Origin: Thermoanaerobaculia bacterium
GTDB lineage: Bacteria > Acidobacteriota > Thermoanaerobaculia > Gp7-AA8
Reading direction: 5' to 3'
NCBI GenBank assembly: GCA_017883205.1
Contig: JADGNZ010000044.1
Location: 1-51,074, forward strand
DNA length: 51,074 nucleotides
The notes under the pieces are model-generated. The model saw nothing but the letters and a program-made list of their open reading frames with translations, was not told the origin of the DNA and searched no databases. Made by a program: the position numbers and the translations under genes. This document shows positions 17,465 through 25,759 of the stretch, piece by piece (the stretch's first letter is position 1; the number at the start of each line of letters is the position of its first letter).

Positions 17465-18577
17465 CTACCCGCGGCAACCAGTCCGCGCGTCAGCCATCGC
17501 TTTTTCGAGGTCGCCGCGTGCAGCCGTTCGCGCGGGAGGCACAGCGTCGATCGCCGCGCGGAACGTCGTCAGCGCTTCGTTGCACGAGCCCTTCGCGGCC
17601 AGAACACGGGCGAGCGTGTCGAGCATCAGGTAGGAATCGGGACCTTGCAGCGCTACCGCTTTTCGGGCCAGCGACTCCGCCTCGTCATAGTGCTTCGTCT
17701 CGTAGAGCAGCCAGGCGAGATTGTTGAGGGCATCGCGCGACGATGGATCGATCGCCAGCGCTTTGCGGAACGCGTTCTCAGCGTCGTTGCGGTTACCGAG
17801 CTGCACTTCTGCGTTGCCGAGGTTGGTCCAGGCGAGGAGGGAGTCGGGGTGTTGGTCGAGGATGGACTGATACGCATGCGCGGCTTCGGCGTACTTGCCT
17901 GCTTCCTCCAACGCCACGGCGGCGCGGAGCGCCTCGGCAGCGGCGCGGGGATGGATCAGGATGGCTGCGTGGCCGCCTCCAGCCCACGCTTTTTCGAGAC
18001 GGTCGAAGGTCGTCCAGCGGCCCTGACCGTCGCCGAATTGCGTTCGGACAAGGCCACGCTCCGGGTCGATTCCGTCGGCCACGATGTAGTGAAAGAAATC
18101 GTAGTGGTGACCCGGCGAGTCGACGACCTGCAGCATCAGGATCACCGGCCGGCCCTGGCCGAGCTCGTCGCTGATGATCGCCGGCGTTCCGGTGATGAGC
18201 TGGGCGTCGAAGCCCGATTTTCGTGCGGCGATGAGCATGTCGATCGTCAGCACGCCGCCGCGCGTCTTCGGCAGTGTGTCGTCCCACGTGCGCATCGTGG
18301 TGGCGTCGCCGTAATGCTGCAGCACGGTCGACAGCGATCCCGCGCCGCACGATTCGATACCCCAACGCTGCATCGGAACGTTGGGGATGACCGATGCGGA
18401 CGGGGAGGCGTGCTGCGTTTTGGGGGTGATGGTGATGCAGGAAGTGAGTGTCAGGAGGGCTGCCAGAAGAAGCAGTGTTGAATGCTGGATGTTGAATGTT
18501 CGATGTTGAATGGGCCTCGGCGCCGGCTGTCCGGGTACCCGATTCGCGACCTCGGAACCGCCTTCAATATTCAACAT
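17465..18577 (-). CDS. PA2778-family cysteine peptidase (C39-like) with TPRs, lipoprotein
   Basis: From an ATG at 18577 the protein has 370 residues; the frame is open to 18652. The lipobox LTLTSC lies close downstream of the start, but no canonical start immediately precedes the hydrophobic stretch, so the N-terminus is uncertain and overlaps hairpin 18477-18600. The papain-like C39 domain has GIESCGAGSLSTVLQHYG (nucleophile Cys), the segment ending GHHYDFFHYIVADGID (His), and a preceding Gln (MQRWGIESCG). C-terminal TPRs cover roughly the last 160 residues. It neighbours a PA2779-type gene, as in Pseudomonas, which strongly supports the family. The target is unknown; a role linked to its small membrane partner is inferred. 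Confidence 0.85.
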   Translation of the reverse strand: MLNIEGGSEVANRVPGQPAPRPIQHRTFNIQHSTLLLLAALLTLTSCITITPKTQHASPSASVIPNVPMQRWGIESCGAGSLSTVLQHYGDATTMRTWDDTLPKTRGGVLTIDMLIAARKSGFDAQLITGTPAIISDELGQGRPVILMLQVVDSPGHHYDFFHYIVADGIDPERGLVRTQFGDGQGRWTTFDRLEKAWAGGGHAAILIHPRAAAEALRAAVALEEAGKYAEAAHAYQSILDQHPDSLLAWTNLGNAEVQLGNRNDAENAFRKALAIDPSSRDALNNLAWLLYETKHYDEAESLARKAVALQGPDSYLMLDTLARVLAAKGSCNEALTTFRAAIDAVPPARTAARGDLEKAMADARTGCRG

Positions 18578-18600
18578 CCAACATTCAACGTTCAACATTT
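18477..18600. repeat. Long inverted repeat made of TTGAATGTTGAATG words
   Basis: The left arm (18477-18513) iterates TTGAATGNTGGATG-like words and the right arm (18563-18600) the complementary ATTCAACATTCAAC. They are separated by about 50 bp of unrelated sequence. It lies between the PA2779-type stop and the PA2778-type signal sequence, and on the minus strand it runs into that gene's reading frame. Confidence 0.85.
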
Positions 18601-18691
18601 CGGTTCTCCCATTCTCGACAAACACCGCAAAAACACCGAGCGAGCGGCCCAACCAGCCCGCCCGCCCGGAAGCTACGGCGAAACAGTCTCA

Positions 18692-19054
18692 TCAACCGAC
18701 GGCGATGACGAGGATCAACGCGGCCAGCGCGCCGATGCCGATCCAGATCCATTCCTGGCGCGTCAGGCCGGCGGCCTGCATCTGGTTCACGTTCTGCGCA
18801 AGCTGGTGCAGGTCCTGCGGCGAGAGCTGGGCCAGGCGCTGATCGACCTGATCCTTCGTGAAGCCGCGGTCCGCCAGTACCTTGGCGACCTGCTCATTCG
18901 CCGTGACGTCACGGACGAGGGCGAGGTCGGCGGCACGCTGGTCGATGCTCTGATCCGCGGCGGTCTTCGACGGGACGGGTGCAGCGAGTACCGGCAGGGC
19001 TGCAAAGGCGAGGACGAGAACGAATGCTACGAGTTGAGACGAACGCTTGGACAC
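18692..19054 (-). CDS. PA2779-family small membrane protein
   Basis: From GTG at 19054 the protein has 120 residues. That start is preferred to the ATG at 19069 because GGAGGT lies 8 nt before the GTG. It has an N-terminal signal or transmembrane segment (LVAFVLVLAFAALPVLA), a polar helical middle (LADRGFTKDQVDQRLAQLSP) and a C-terminal transmembrane helix (WIWIGIGALAALILVIAVG). The family is named after PA2779 and typically sits next to a PA2778-type cysteine peptidase, as here. Whether it is substrate, anchor or regulator of the peptidase is not known to me. Confidence 0.85.
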   Translation of the reverse strand: MSKRSSQLVAFVLVLAFAALPVLAAPVPSKTAADQSIDQRAADLALVRDVTANEQVAKVLADRGFTKDQVDQRLAQLSPQDLHQLAQNVNQMQAAGLTRQEWIWIGIGALAALILVIAVG

Positions 19055-19243
19055 GACAATTACCTCCATGTTGTGTGAGGGCGGTTTGACCGTCCCTCAC
19101 CGTTTCAGTTAATCCCGGCATCCAGGGCCCACGACCGTGGCGACGGCATCCAGATAGCGGACGGGAGCAATAAGAATGCCCGGATCGGCCCGGCGCACAG
19201 CGGCGCAGAATCAGCTACGATTCCAAGCCTGTTGCCAACTGCC

Positions 19244-21409
19244 GTGATCCGCTTCGAAGACATCCTCGACAAAGTCGAAAGCTACAAGCCCGACTTCGAT
19301 GAGGAGCTGCTCGACAAGGCCTTCGTCTTCTCGGCCCGCGAGCATCGCGGGCAGGTGCGCAGCTCCGGCGAGCCGTACCTCGTCCATCCCCTCAACGTTG
19401 CCTACATCCTCGCCGAGATGCGGCTCGACGAGACCTCCATCGCCGTCGGTCTCCTGCACGACGTCCTCGAAGACACGCTGACGACGAAGGAGACGCTGCA
19501 GGAGCTTTTCGGCGACGACGTGGCCGAACTGGTGGACGGGGTCACGAAGATCTCGCGGTACGCCTACGTGTCGAAGGAAGAGCAGCAGGCCGAGACATTC
19601 CGCAAGATGCTCCTGGCCATGGTGAGCGACCTGCGCGTGGTCCTCGTCAAGCTGGCCGACCGGCTCCACAACATGCGTACGCTCGAGTTTCTCCCCGAGG
19701 AGCGGAGGCTGGCCATTGCCACGGAGACGATGGAGATTTACGCGCCGATCGCCAATCGCCTCGGCATGGGCCGCATCAAGAGCGAGCTCGAAGATCTCGC
19801 CTTCCGGCACATGCATCCGCGCGAATGCGAAGAGTTGCAGCGCAGCGTCAACGAGAAGCTGGCCGTGTCCGGTGACATCGTCGACCGCATCAAGAGCACG
19901 CTCACGGCCAAGCTCGCGGAGAACGACATCAACGGAGATGTCTTCGGCCGCGTGAAGTCGATGTACTCGATCTGGACGAAACTTCGGCGGCAGGAGATCG
20001 ACGTCGGCCAGGTCTACGACTACCTGGCGTTCCGCATCGTCACCGCCAACATCAAAGACACCTACGCCTGCCTCGGCATCATCCATCAGATGTGGCGTCC
20101 AGTCCCGGGCCGGATCAAAGACTACATCGCCATGCCGAAGCCGAACTTCTACCAGTCGCTGCACACGACCGTCGTTGCGGATAAAGGGCAGCCATTCGAA
20201 GTCCAGATCCGGACGCGGGAGATGGATCTCATCGCCGAACAGGGCATCGCCGCGCACTGGAAGTACAAGGAAGGGCGCATCGGAGCGCAGGCGGACGATT
20301 CGAACTTCCTCTGGCTCCGGCAGCTCGTCGAGTGGCAGCATGAGATCACCGACCCGCGCGTCTTCATGCAGTCGCTGAAGATCGACCTCTATCCCGACGA
20401 GGTCTACACGTTTACGCCGAGGGGGGACGTTTTCGCGTTTCCGCGCGGAGCGACGCCGCTCGATTTCGCGTATCGCATTCACACGGACGTCGGCCATCAC
20501 TGCGTCGGTGCGCGCATCAACGGCAAGCTCGTGCCGCTGCGGACGACGATCAAGAACGGCGACATCATCGAGGTGATCACCGCGCCGACGCAGTCGCCTT
20601 CGCGCGAGTGGATCAACATGGTGGTCACCTCGCGGGCCCGGCACAAGATCCGGCACTGGCTCAACACCGAGCAGAAACACCGGTCGATCGATCTGGGCCG
20701 GAAGTTGATCGAGAAAGAGGCCAAACGGTACCGCGTGCAGTGGCGGAAACTCGTCGCCGAAAATGCTCTCGACGCCGTGCTCGCCGAATACGGGCTGCCG
20801 CGGCTCGACGATCTCTACGCCGACGTCGGCTACGGCAAAGTCTCGCCGCGCGCGGTCGTCGAGCGCTTCGTGAAAGACGAGCAACCGCCGGCCGATGAAG
20901 GCGTCATCCAGCGTGCGGTGCGGAAGATCTTTCCCTTCACCGGCACCTCGCCCGCCATCAAGGTCAAGGGTTATGACGACCTGATGACCTATCTCGCCAA
21001 GTGCTGCAATCCGCTGCCGGGCGAGCGGATCGTCGGCTACATCTCGCGCGGCAAAGGCGTCGGCGTACACAGCGCGAGCTGTCCGAACGTGCGAAACCTG
21101 ATGTTCAACGCCGACCGTCAGATCGCGGTCGAGTGGGCGGATCAACGGTCGGCGCAGTTCCAGATCGAGCTGGAGATCGCCATGGAGGACCGGCAAGGCA
21201 TCCTGGCGCGGGTCGTCTCCACGGTTGCCAACATGAAGACGAACATCCGTCAGATGGATAGCCGCAGTACCGACGGCAAGGCCACCGCGGAGCTGACGCT
21301 GGAGATCGCCGACCTCAAGCACCTCGAGCGCATCATCAGGGCCATCGGGGACATCGAAGGCGTGGTAGCCGTCGAGCGCAAGTTCAACGTGCGGCATGCC
21401 ACGGCGTGA
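19244..21409 (+). CDS. Bifunctional (p)ppGpp synthetase/hydrolase, RelA/SpoT family
   Basis: From GTG at 19244 the protein has 721 residues (TTG at 19232 is an alternative; neither has a clear Shine-Dalgarno). Domain order is that of long RSH enzymes: an HD hydrolase at about 30-180 with HDVLEDT and DRLHNMRTL; a synthetase at about 230-340 (GRVKSMYSIWTKL, RIKDYIAMPKPNFYQSLHTT); TGS at about 385-450 (YTFTPRGDVFAFPRGATPLDFAY); a helical/zinc-finger-like region with CCNPLPGE; and ACT at the C-terminus. Intact HD residues indicate that it can both make and degrade the alarmone. It is transcribed away from the PA2779-type gene; the 190-bp gap between them shows no clear motif. Confidence 0.96.
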   Translation: MIRFEDILDKVESYKPDFDEELLDKAFVFSAREHRGQVRSSGEPYLVHPLNVAYILAEMRLDETSIAVGLLHDVLEDTLTTKETLQELFGDDVAELVDGVTKISRYAYVSKEEQQAETFRKMLLAMVSDLRVVLVKLADRLHNMRTLEFLPEERRLAIATETMEIYAPIANRLGMGRIKSELEDLAFRHMHPRECEELQRSVNEKLAVSGDIVDRIKSTLTAKLAENDINGDVFGRVKSMYSIWTKLRRQEIDVGQVYDYLAFRIVTANIKDTYACLGIIHQMWRPVPGRIKDYIAMPKPNFYQSLHTTVVADKGQPFEVQIRTREMDLIAEQGIAAHWKYKEGRIGAQADDSNFLWLRQLVEWQHEITDPRVFMQSLKIDLYPDEVYTFTPRGDVFAFPRGATPLDFAYRIHTDVGHHCVGARINGKLVPLRTTIKNGDIIEVITAPTQSPSREWINMVVTSRARHKIRHWLNTEQKHRSIDLGRKLIEKEAKRYRVQWRKLVAENALDAVLAEYGLPRLDDLYADVGYGKVSPRAVVERFVKDEQPPADEGVIQRAVRKIFPFTGTSPAIKVKGYDDLMTYLAKCCNPLPGERIVGYISRGKGVGVHSASCPNVRNLMFNADRQIAVEWADQRSAQFQIELEIAMEDRQGILARVVSTVANMKTNIRQMDSRSTDGKATAELTLEIADLKHLERIIRAIGDIEGVVAVERKFNVRHATA

Positions 21410-21423
21410 CGCCGCCGGCCGAC

Positions 21424-22194
21424 ATGCCCCGATTCGAACGATACGTTGCCATCGGAGACAGCACGGTCGAAGGACTCGACGATCCCGATGGGCGGGGCGG
21501 CTATCGGGGCTGGGCGGACCGGCTTGCTGCCAGACTCGCGGCGGAGCAGGGGAGCGTGCTCTACGCCAATCTCGCCATTCGTGGGCGGACGACGCATCAG
21601 ATCCGGCAGGAGCAGCTCGATCCTGCCGTGGTGATGCGGCCGGACCTGGTAGCCGTCGTCTCCGGAACAAACGATCTCCTGCGGCGGCGTTTCGATCCTG
21701 TGGCGCTGCGCGATGATGTCGAAGCGATGCAGGGCAGTCTGACCGGCACCGGCGCGGCCGTGATCACCTTCACCCTTCCCGACCTCGGCGACGTGATGCC
21801 ACTCGCGCGCATGGTTCGCGGGCGGCTGGTGCAGATGAATCAGATCATTCGCGATGCCGCGTCGAAGACGGGCGCGATCGTCTGCGACTTCGCCGCATAT
21901 CCGGTGGCGTCGGATCCTCGCCTCTGGTCGGACGACCGCCTCCACGCCAATACCGCAGGTCATGCCCGGATCGCCGACGCCCTCGCCGATCACCTCGGCC
22001 TGGCGGGCGCCAATCGATCATGGTCCGAGCCGCTGCCGGACGCCCCTCCGCCGCGATGGACGGACCTGCTGCGCGCCGAGGCGGCCTGGATGCGCCGGCA
22101 TCTCCTGCCATGGCTCTGGCGCCATGCGCAAGGGCGGTCGTCCGGCGACGGCATCACGCCGAAGCGGCCGCGGCTCACGTTGATCGAAGGGTAG
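21424..22194 (+). CDS. SGNH/GDSL-family hydrolase
   Basis: The protein has 256 residues from ATG at 21424. A GTG at 21406 would overlap the RSH stop by 4 bp and add 6 residues. Block I is AIGDSTVEG (Ser13), a Gly/Asn block is NLAIRGRTTHQIR, block III is VVSGTNDLL (Asn) and block V is WSDDRLHANTAGHARIADAL (Asp and His). There is no signal peptide, so it is probably a cytoplasmic esterase, lipase or deacetylase-like enzyme. The C-terminal 50 residues are basic and unlike the family core. It is probably co-transcribed with the RSH gene. Confidence 0.9.
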   Translation: MPRFERYVAIGDSTVEGLDDPDGRGGYRGWADRLAARLAAEQGSVLYANLAIRGRTTHQIRQEQLDPAVVMRPDLVAVVSGTNDLLRRRFDPVALRDDVEAMQGSLTGTGAAVITFTLPDLGDVMPLARMVRGRLVQMNQIIRDAASKTGAIVCDFAAYPVASDPRLWSDDRLHANTAGHARIADALADHLGLAGANRSWSEPLPDAPPPRWTDLLRAEAAWMRRHLLPWLWRHAQGRSSGDGITPKRPRLTLIEG

Positions 22195-22287
22195 GGAATC
22201 GCGATCGAGTTGCTCTCGAACGACGATCTAATGGTTGAACGCGTCGGTCGCGATCCGGAAGATTGCAGGCGGTGATCATCGTCATCT

Positions 22288-22707
22288 CAGATTCTCGATA
22301 GCGACATCGAGATTTTCGCCAACAACCCCGAAATTCTCGCGATCGACCCCGAGATTCTTGGGGTCAACCTCGAGATTCTTGGGGTCAACCTCGAGATTCT
22401 TGGGGTCAACCCCGAGATTCTTGGGGTCAACCTCGAGATTCTTGGGGTCAACCTCGAGATTCTTGGGGTCAACTTCGAGATTCTTGGGGTCGACCCCGAG
22501 ATTCTTGGGGTCAACCTCGAGATTCTTGGGGTCAACCCCGAGATTCTTGGGGTCAACCTCGAGATTCTTGGGGTCAACTTCGAGATTCTTGGGGTCGACC
22601 CCGAGATTCTTGGGGTCGACCCCGAGATTCTTGGGGTCAACCTCGAGATTCTCGCGATCGACCCCGAGATTCTCGCCATCGACATCGAGATCATCTTCAA
22701 CGCTATC
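22288..22707. repeat. Tandem array of twenty 21-bp units
   Basis: Twenty contiguous units with consensus GAGATTCTTGGGGTCAACCTC run without an indel. Units 4-17 (22351-22644) are nearly identical, varying only at unit positions 16, 19 and 20. The first three and last three units are degenerate and resemble each other (GAGATTCTCGCGATCGACCCC-like), so the array is roughly symmetric. Because 21 is a multiple of three, most frames are open: plus frame EILGVNL, minus frame EVDPKNL. None has ATG, GTG or TTG with a Shine-Dalgarno. It lies between the SGNH gene and rpmB, which is transcribed toward it. Confidence 0.97.
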
Positions 22708-22971
22708 CGAACGTTGAGCCGAACCTCACAGCCGACTTTGACGATCCGTTGACGGCGGCAACGTGTTCGCGATGATCGTCACGAGTCGCCGCCGTTGCCG
22801 GAGAACGAGGACAGCGAACGTCGGAGGGGTGATCCCGGCGGCGCTCCCTCCTTTTTGCGGGAGAACGCTTTGGGTCGCGGTCTCAGCCGCCGCGCGAAGA
22901 CCGGGCGCAGAGCTCCATCCGGAACGGATTTGCTCGGGGGAGGGAAGGCGAGGTTTGAAGGAAGGAAGGGG

Positions 22972-22991
22972 CCGCGCGTTTTACCGCGCGG
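22972..22991. repeat. Hairpin enclosing the rpmB stop codon
   Basis: CCGCGCG (22972-22978) and CGCGCGG (22985-22991) flank TTTTAC, which contains the complement of the rpmB stop codon in the loop. No T-run follows on the minus strand. It could be a mild terminator or 3-prime stabiliser. The rest of 22708-22980 is GC-rich without a recognisable gene. Confidence 0.6.
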
Positions 22992-23175
22992 CTTTGGCGA
23001 TCTTGCCTGTACGGATGCAGCGTGTGCAGACGTTCATCCGCTTCACGGCGGCGCCCACCATCACGCGAACGCGCTGCAGATTCGGCAGCCACCGGCGGCT
23101 GGAAACATTGTGGGCATGACTGACCCGGTTACCGAACACGGGGGCCTTGCCGCAGACTTCGCACATCTTTGCCAT
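22981..23175 (-). CDS. rpmB: 50S ribosomal protein L28
   Basis: The protein has 64 residues, the normal length of short bacterial L28. It opens [21 protein letters not shown] and has a second CxxC near residue 50 ([12 protein letters not shown]), forming the four-Cys zinc ribbon of the C+ form. GAGGAG lies about 8 nt before the ATG. It stands alone, divergent from the pil operon. L28 binds 23S rRNA near the exit-site region of the large subunit. Confidence 0.96.
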   Translation of the reverse strand: MAKMCEVCGKAPVFGNRVSHAHNVSSRRWLPNLQRVRVMVGAAVKRMNVCTRCIRTGKIAKAAR

Positions 23176-23299
23176 CTTGACTCCTCAAATAACGTGAAAG
23201 GGGTGGGATTGTAACGGCTGGCCCGTTCTGGCGCAACCGTGCGGGCCTGAAACGGGCTCGACTTCGCGTATCCGACTGATAAATCTAAAGCCTGTAGAG

Positions 23300-23328
23300 T
23301 TGACACTCACCTTTAAACGTTGTAATTT
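23300..23328 (+). promoter_or_regulatory. Near-consensus sigma-70-type promoter for the pil operon
   Basis: TTGACA at 23300-23305 and TAATTT at 23323-23328 are separated by exactly 17 bp. They lie about 65 bp upstream of the pilM start in the 216-bp gap from divergent rpmB. Expression from a housekeeping-type promoter is inferred. Confidence 0.7.
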
Positions 23329-23391
23329 CGACTGACTTTTACACATCTGGAGCCGCCGAGAAGTGAGTGTGTGAGATGGACGGGGTGAGCG

Positions 23392-24450
23392 GTGTTCTTC
23401 TCAAAGAGCAAAAATGTCGTAGGTCTCGATATCGGTTCATCAGCCGTAAAACTGATTGAGCTGAAGGAGAAGAAGGGCGGGACGTTCCAGCTCGTGAAGC
23501 TTGGAATCGAGCACCTTTCTCCCGAGGCGATCGTCGACGGATCGATCATGGATTCGTCGCTGGTTGTCGAGACGATCGGGCGCCTAAACACAAGCAAAAA
23601 CATCAAGAATTCCAACTACGCCACCTCTCTGTCCGGGCACTCCGTGATCATCAAGAAGATCACGCTCCCGGCCATGTCCCCCGAGGAGTTGGCAGAGTCG
23701 ATTCAGTGGGAGGCCGAGCAGTACATTCCCTTTGATATCAACGACGTAAACCTCGACTACGTTCCTCTCACCGCGCCCGGAACGGGTGACAACATCGACG
23801 TCATCCTCGTCGCGGTGAAGAAAGAGAAAATCAACGACTACACCTCCGTCATCAGCCAGACCGGGAAGGTGCCCGTTCTCGTCGACGTCGATGCCTTCGC
23901 GCTCCAGAACGCCTACGAGATGAACTATGCGATCGTCCAGGGGAAGGTTCTGGCTCTGGTGAACGTGGGGGCTTCGGTGACGAATGTCAACGTCCTTTCC
24001 GGTTCCACGTCGGTGTTCTGGCGCGACATTACTTTCGGTGGCAATCAATATACGGACGCCATTCAGCGCGAGCTCAGCCTCTCGTTCGAGCAAGCAGAGG
24101 AACTGAAGAAGGGCCACCAGACAGGCGACTACAGCATTCAGCAGGTCATCCCCATTCTCAACTCGGTGAGCGAGGATTTCGCCGGCGAGTTGCGGAAGAC
24201 GCTCGATTTCTTCACCGCCACGTCCGGTGCGGACCGCGTCGATGAGATCGTTCTCGCCGGCGGCGGATCGGGCGTCCTGAACCTCGACGCCATCCTGCGC
24301 GACAAATTCGGCATCCCCGTTTCCATCATGGACCCGTTCCAGAAGGTCACTGTCGACGAGAAGTTGTTGAGCCCCGAGGAGTTGGCCGAGCTTGGTCCGA
24401 GTATGGCCATCGCGGTCGGCCTGGCCATCCGAAAGCTGGGGGATGCTTGA
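23392..24450 (+). CDS. pilM: Type IV pilus assembly ATPase-fold protein PilM
   Basis: The protein has 352 residues from GTG. It is an FtsA/actin-fold cytoplasmic protein that binds the PilN N-terminus and links the inner-membrane alignment complex to the cytoplasmic motors. The phosphate-binding loop GLDIGSSAVKLIEL is at about 10-24, and the adenosine motif LAGGGSGVLNLDAIL at about 285. The segment SIQWEAEQYIPFDINDVNLDY is characteristic of PilM. Length is normal. It is first of five overlapping or closely spaced genes and overlaps pilN by 4 bp (TTGA). Confidence 0.95.
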   Translation: MFFSKSKNVVGLDIGSSAVKLIELKEKKGGTFQLVKLGIEHLSPEAIVDGSIMDSSLVVETIGRLNTSKNIKNSNYATSLSGHSVIIKKITLPAMSPEELAESIQWEAEQYIPFDINDVNLDYVPLTAPGTGDNIDVILVAVKKEKINDYTSVISQTGKVPVLVDVDAFALQNAYEMNYAIVQGKVLALVNVGASVTNVNVLSGSTSVFWRDITFGGNQYTDAIQRELSLSFEQAEELKKGHQTGDYSIQQVIPILNSVSEDFAGELRKTLDFFTATSGADRVDEIVLAGGGSGVLNLDAILRDKFGIPVSIMDPFQKVTVDEKLLSPEELAELGPSMAIAVGLAIRKLGDA

Positions 24451-25136
24451 TCAAGATTAACTTAGTGCGGGAAGGGCGGGCTGTACGGGGTACCGGAACG
24501 GCCGTCAGTTCGGCGTCTGCCGTTCCGGGACCGACCAACCTCAACAATGTCTTCCTCGCCATTGCGCTCATCGCCGGTGTCGTCGTCGCCGGCGGATGGT
24601 ATTTCCTCGAGAATCGGAAGCTCGCTGAGCGCCAGGATCTCCTGGTCCAGAAACGGGCCGAAGCCAAACGCCTCGAGGCGATCATCAAGGAAGTCGACAA
24701 CTACAAGAAGCAGAAAGAAAGCCTGAAGACGCGGATCGATCTGATCAATCAGCTCAAACAGAATCAGAAGGGGCCGGCACGTCTGATGGACCGCATCAGC
24801 CAGGATCTGCCGGATCTGGTCTGGCTCGACAAGATGAGTGTCGTCGGCAACACCGTGTCGCTCGATGGCCGCGGTCTGAATCCCAATGCCATCGCGAACT
24901 TCGTCGAGAGCATCAAGAACGATCCGATGTTCGAGGAGCCGGATCTCGGCAGCGTGACGCAGGTGTCGTCGGTGCCGCTGGTTTACTCGTACACGATGAA
25001 CTTTCATTTCAACTACGCACCGAAGGGTGCGCCTGGAACTACCGAAGCGGCGGCGAAGAGTGCCGCTCCGGGCAATGAAGCACCTGCGACGGGAACGGCC
25101 GCAGTGCCGCCGGCGTCAACGGCGCCGAAGCGGTAG
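24447..25136 (+). CDS. pilN: Type IV pilus inner-membrane protein PilN
   Basis: The protein has 229 residues from a TTG start overlapping pilM. It begins IKINLVREGRA, close to the INLLP-type PilM-binding motif. One transmembrane segment lies at about 35-52 (VFLAIALIAGVVVAGGWYFL), then a coiled coil (about 55-110) and a PilN periplasmic core (DLPDLVWLDKMSVVGNTV). The C-terminal 35 residues are an Ala/Pro/Thr-rich tail. It should dimerise with PilO in the alignment complex. Confidence 0.93.
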   Translation: MIKINLVREGRAVRGTGTAVSSASAVPGPTNLNNVFLAIALIAGVVVAGGWYFLENRKLAERQDLLVQKRAEAKRLEAIIKEVDNYKKQKESLKTRIDLINQLKQNQKGPARLMDRISQDLPDLVWLDKMSVVGNTVSLDGRGLNPNAIANFVESIKNDPMFEEPDLGSVTQVSSVPLVYSYTMNFHFNYAPKGAPGTTEAAAKSAAPGNEAPATGTAAVPPASTAPKR

Positions 25137-25144
25137 GAGGGTAG

Positions 25145-25759
25145 ATGGCGGGGCTTTCGCTCGAAGGAAAACCTTGGTACTTTGGCCTGGCAATCGGGCT
25201 GGTGCTGGCGATCGCCGTCGTCTGGGGGGTGAACTACGCGTTCATCGGCGATATCGACAATCAGATTCACGCCGCCGATCAGCAGTTGAAGGACCTTGAC
25301 GCCAAAATCGAGCAGGGCCGGTCGGCGCAACAGAAGCTCCCTCAGTTTCGTGAAGAGGTCAACCGCCTCACCGCCGAGTTGAAGAAGCTCAAAGACATTC
25401 TGCCGTCCACGCGCAACACGGAAATGATCATCAAGAAGATCAAGCAACTCGTCGACGCCGGCAACTTCGTTCTGCTCAAGCTGACGTTCCCGAAACTTGC
25501 CGCGGTGCAGGGGAGCGATCCGTACGCGGAGTGGCCGATCTCCGTTTCCGTCAATGGGCGCTATCACAACCTGGCGATCCTCTTCAATTCACTCGGCAAC
25601 TTTCCGCGCGTCATCAACGTCGAGCAGATCTCGATCGGCGCGCTCTCGCCGCAGGTTGACCGCACGATCACGGCCGATTTCGTCGCCAAGACCTTCGTCT
25701 ATGTCGAGCCGAAAGAGCCGGAGCCGGCTGCGGACGCGGGGAAAGGCGTGATGAAATGA
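25145..25759 (+). CDS. pilO: Type IV pilus inner-membrane protein PilO
   Basis: The protein has 204 residues with GGAGG 7 nt before the ATG. It has a transmembrane helix at about 15-35 (LAIGLVLAIAVVWGVNYAFI), a coiled coil at about 38-85, and a ferredoxin-like periplasmic domain with WPISVSVNGRYHNLAILFNSL typical of PilO. It overlaps pilP by 4 bp (ATGA). It partners PilN and connects to PilP. Confidence 0.94.
   Translation: MAGLSLEGKPWYFGLAIGLVLAIAVVWGVNYAFIGDIDNQIHAADQQLKDLDAKIEQGRSAQQKLPQFREEVNRLTAELKKLKDILPSTRNTEMIIKKIKQLVDAGNFVLLKLTFPKLAAVQGSDPYAEWPISVSVNGRYHNLAILFNSLGNFPRVINVEQISIGALSPQVDRTITADFVAKTFVYVEPKEPEPAADAGKGVMK

Noticed and set aside
19211-21670. 819-residue minus-strand reading frame
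   Set aside because: It is exactly antisense to the well-supported RelA/SpoT gene, Arg/Asp/Val-rich, and has no domain. It is a GC-driven shadow.
22288-22707. CRISPR array
   Set aside because: Units are contiguous with no spacers, and no cas genes are present.
22235-22717. Open reading frames of 160 residues (plus) and 137 residues (minus) across the 21-bp array
   Set aside because: They are open only because the unit is a multiple of three and lacks stops in those frames. Both begin at TTG without a Shine-Dalgarno and consist of Ser/Arg-rich heptads. I list the array as a repeat, not a gene.
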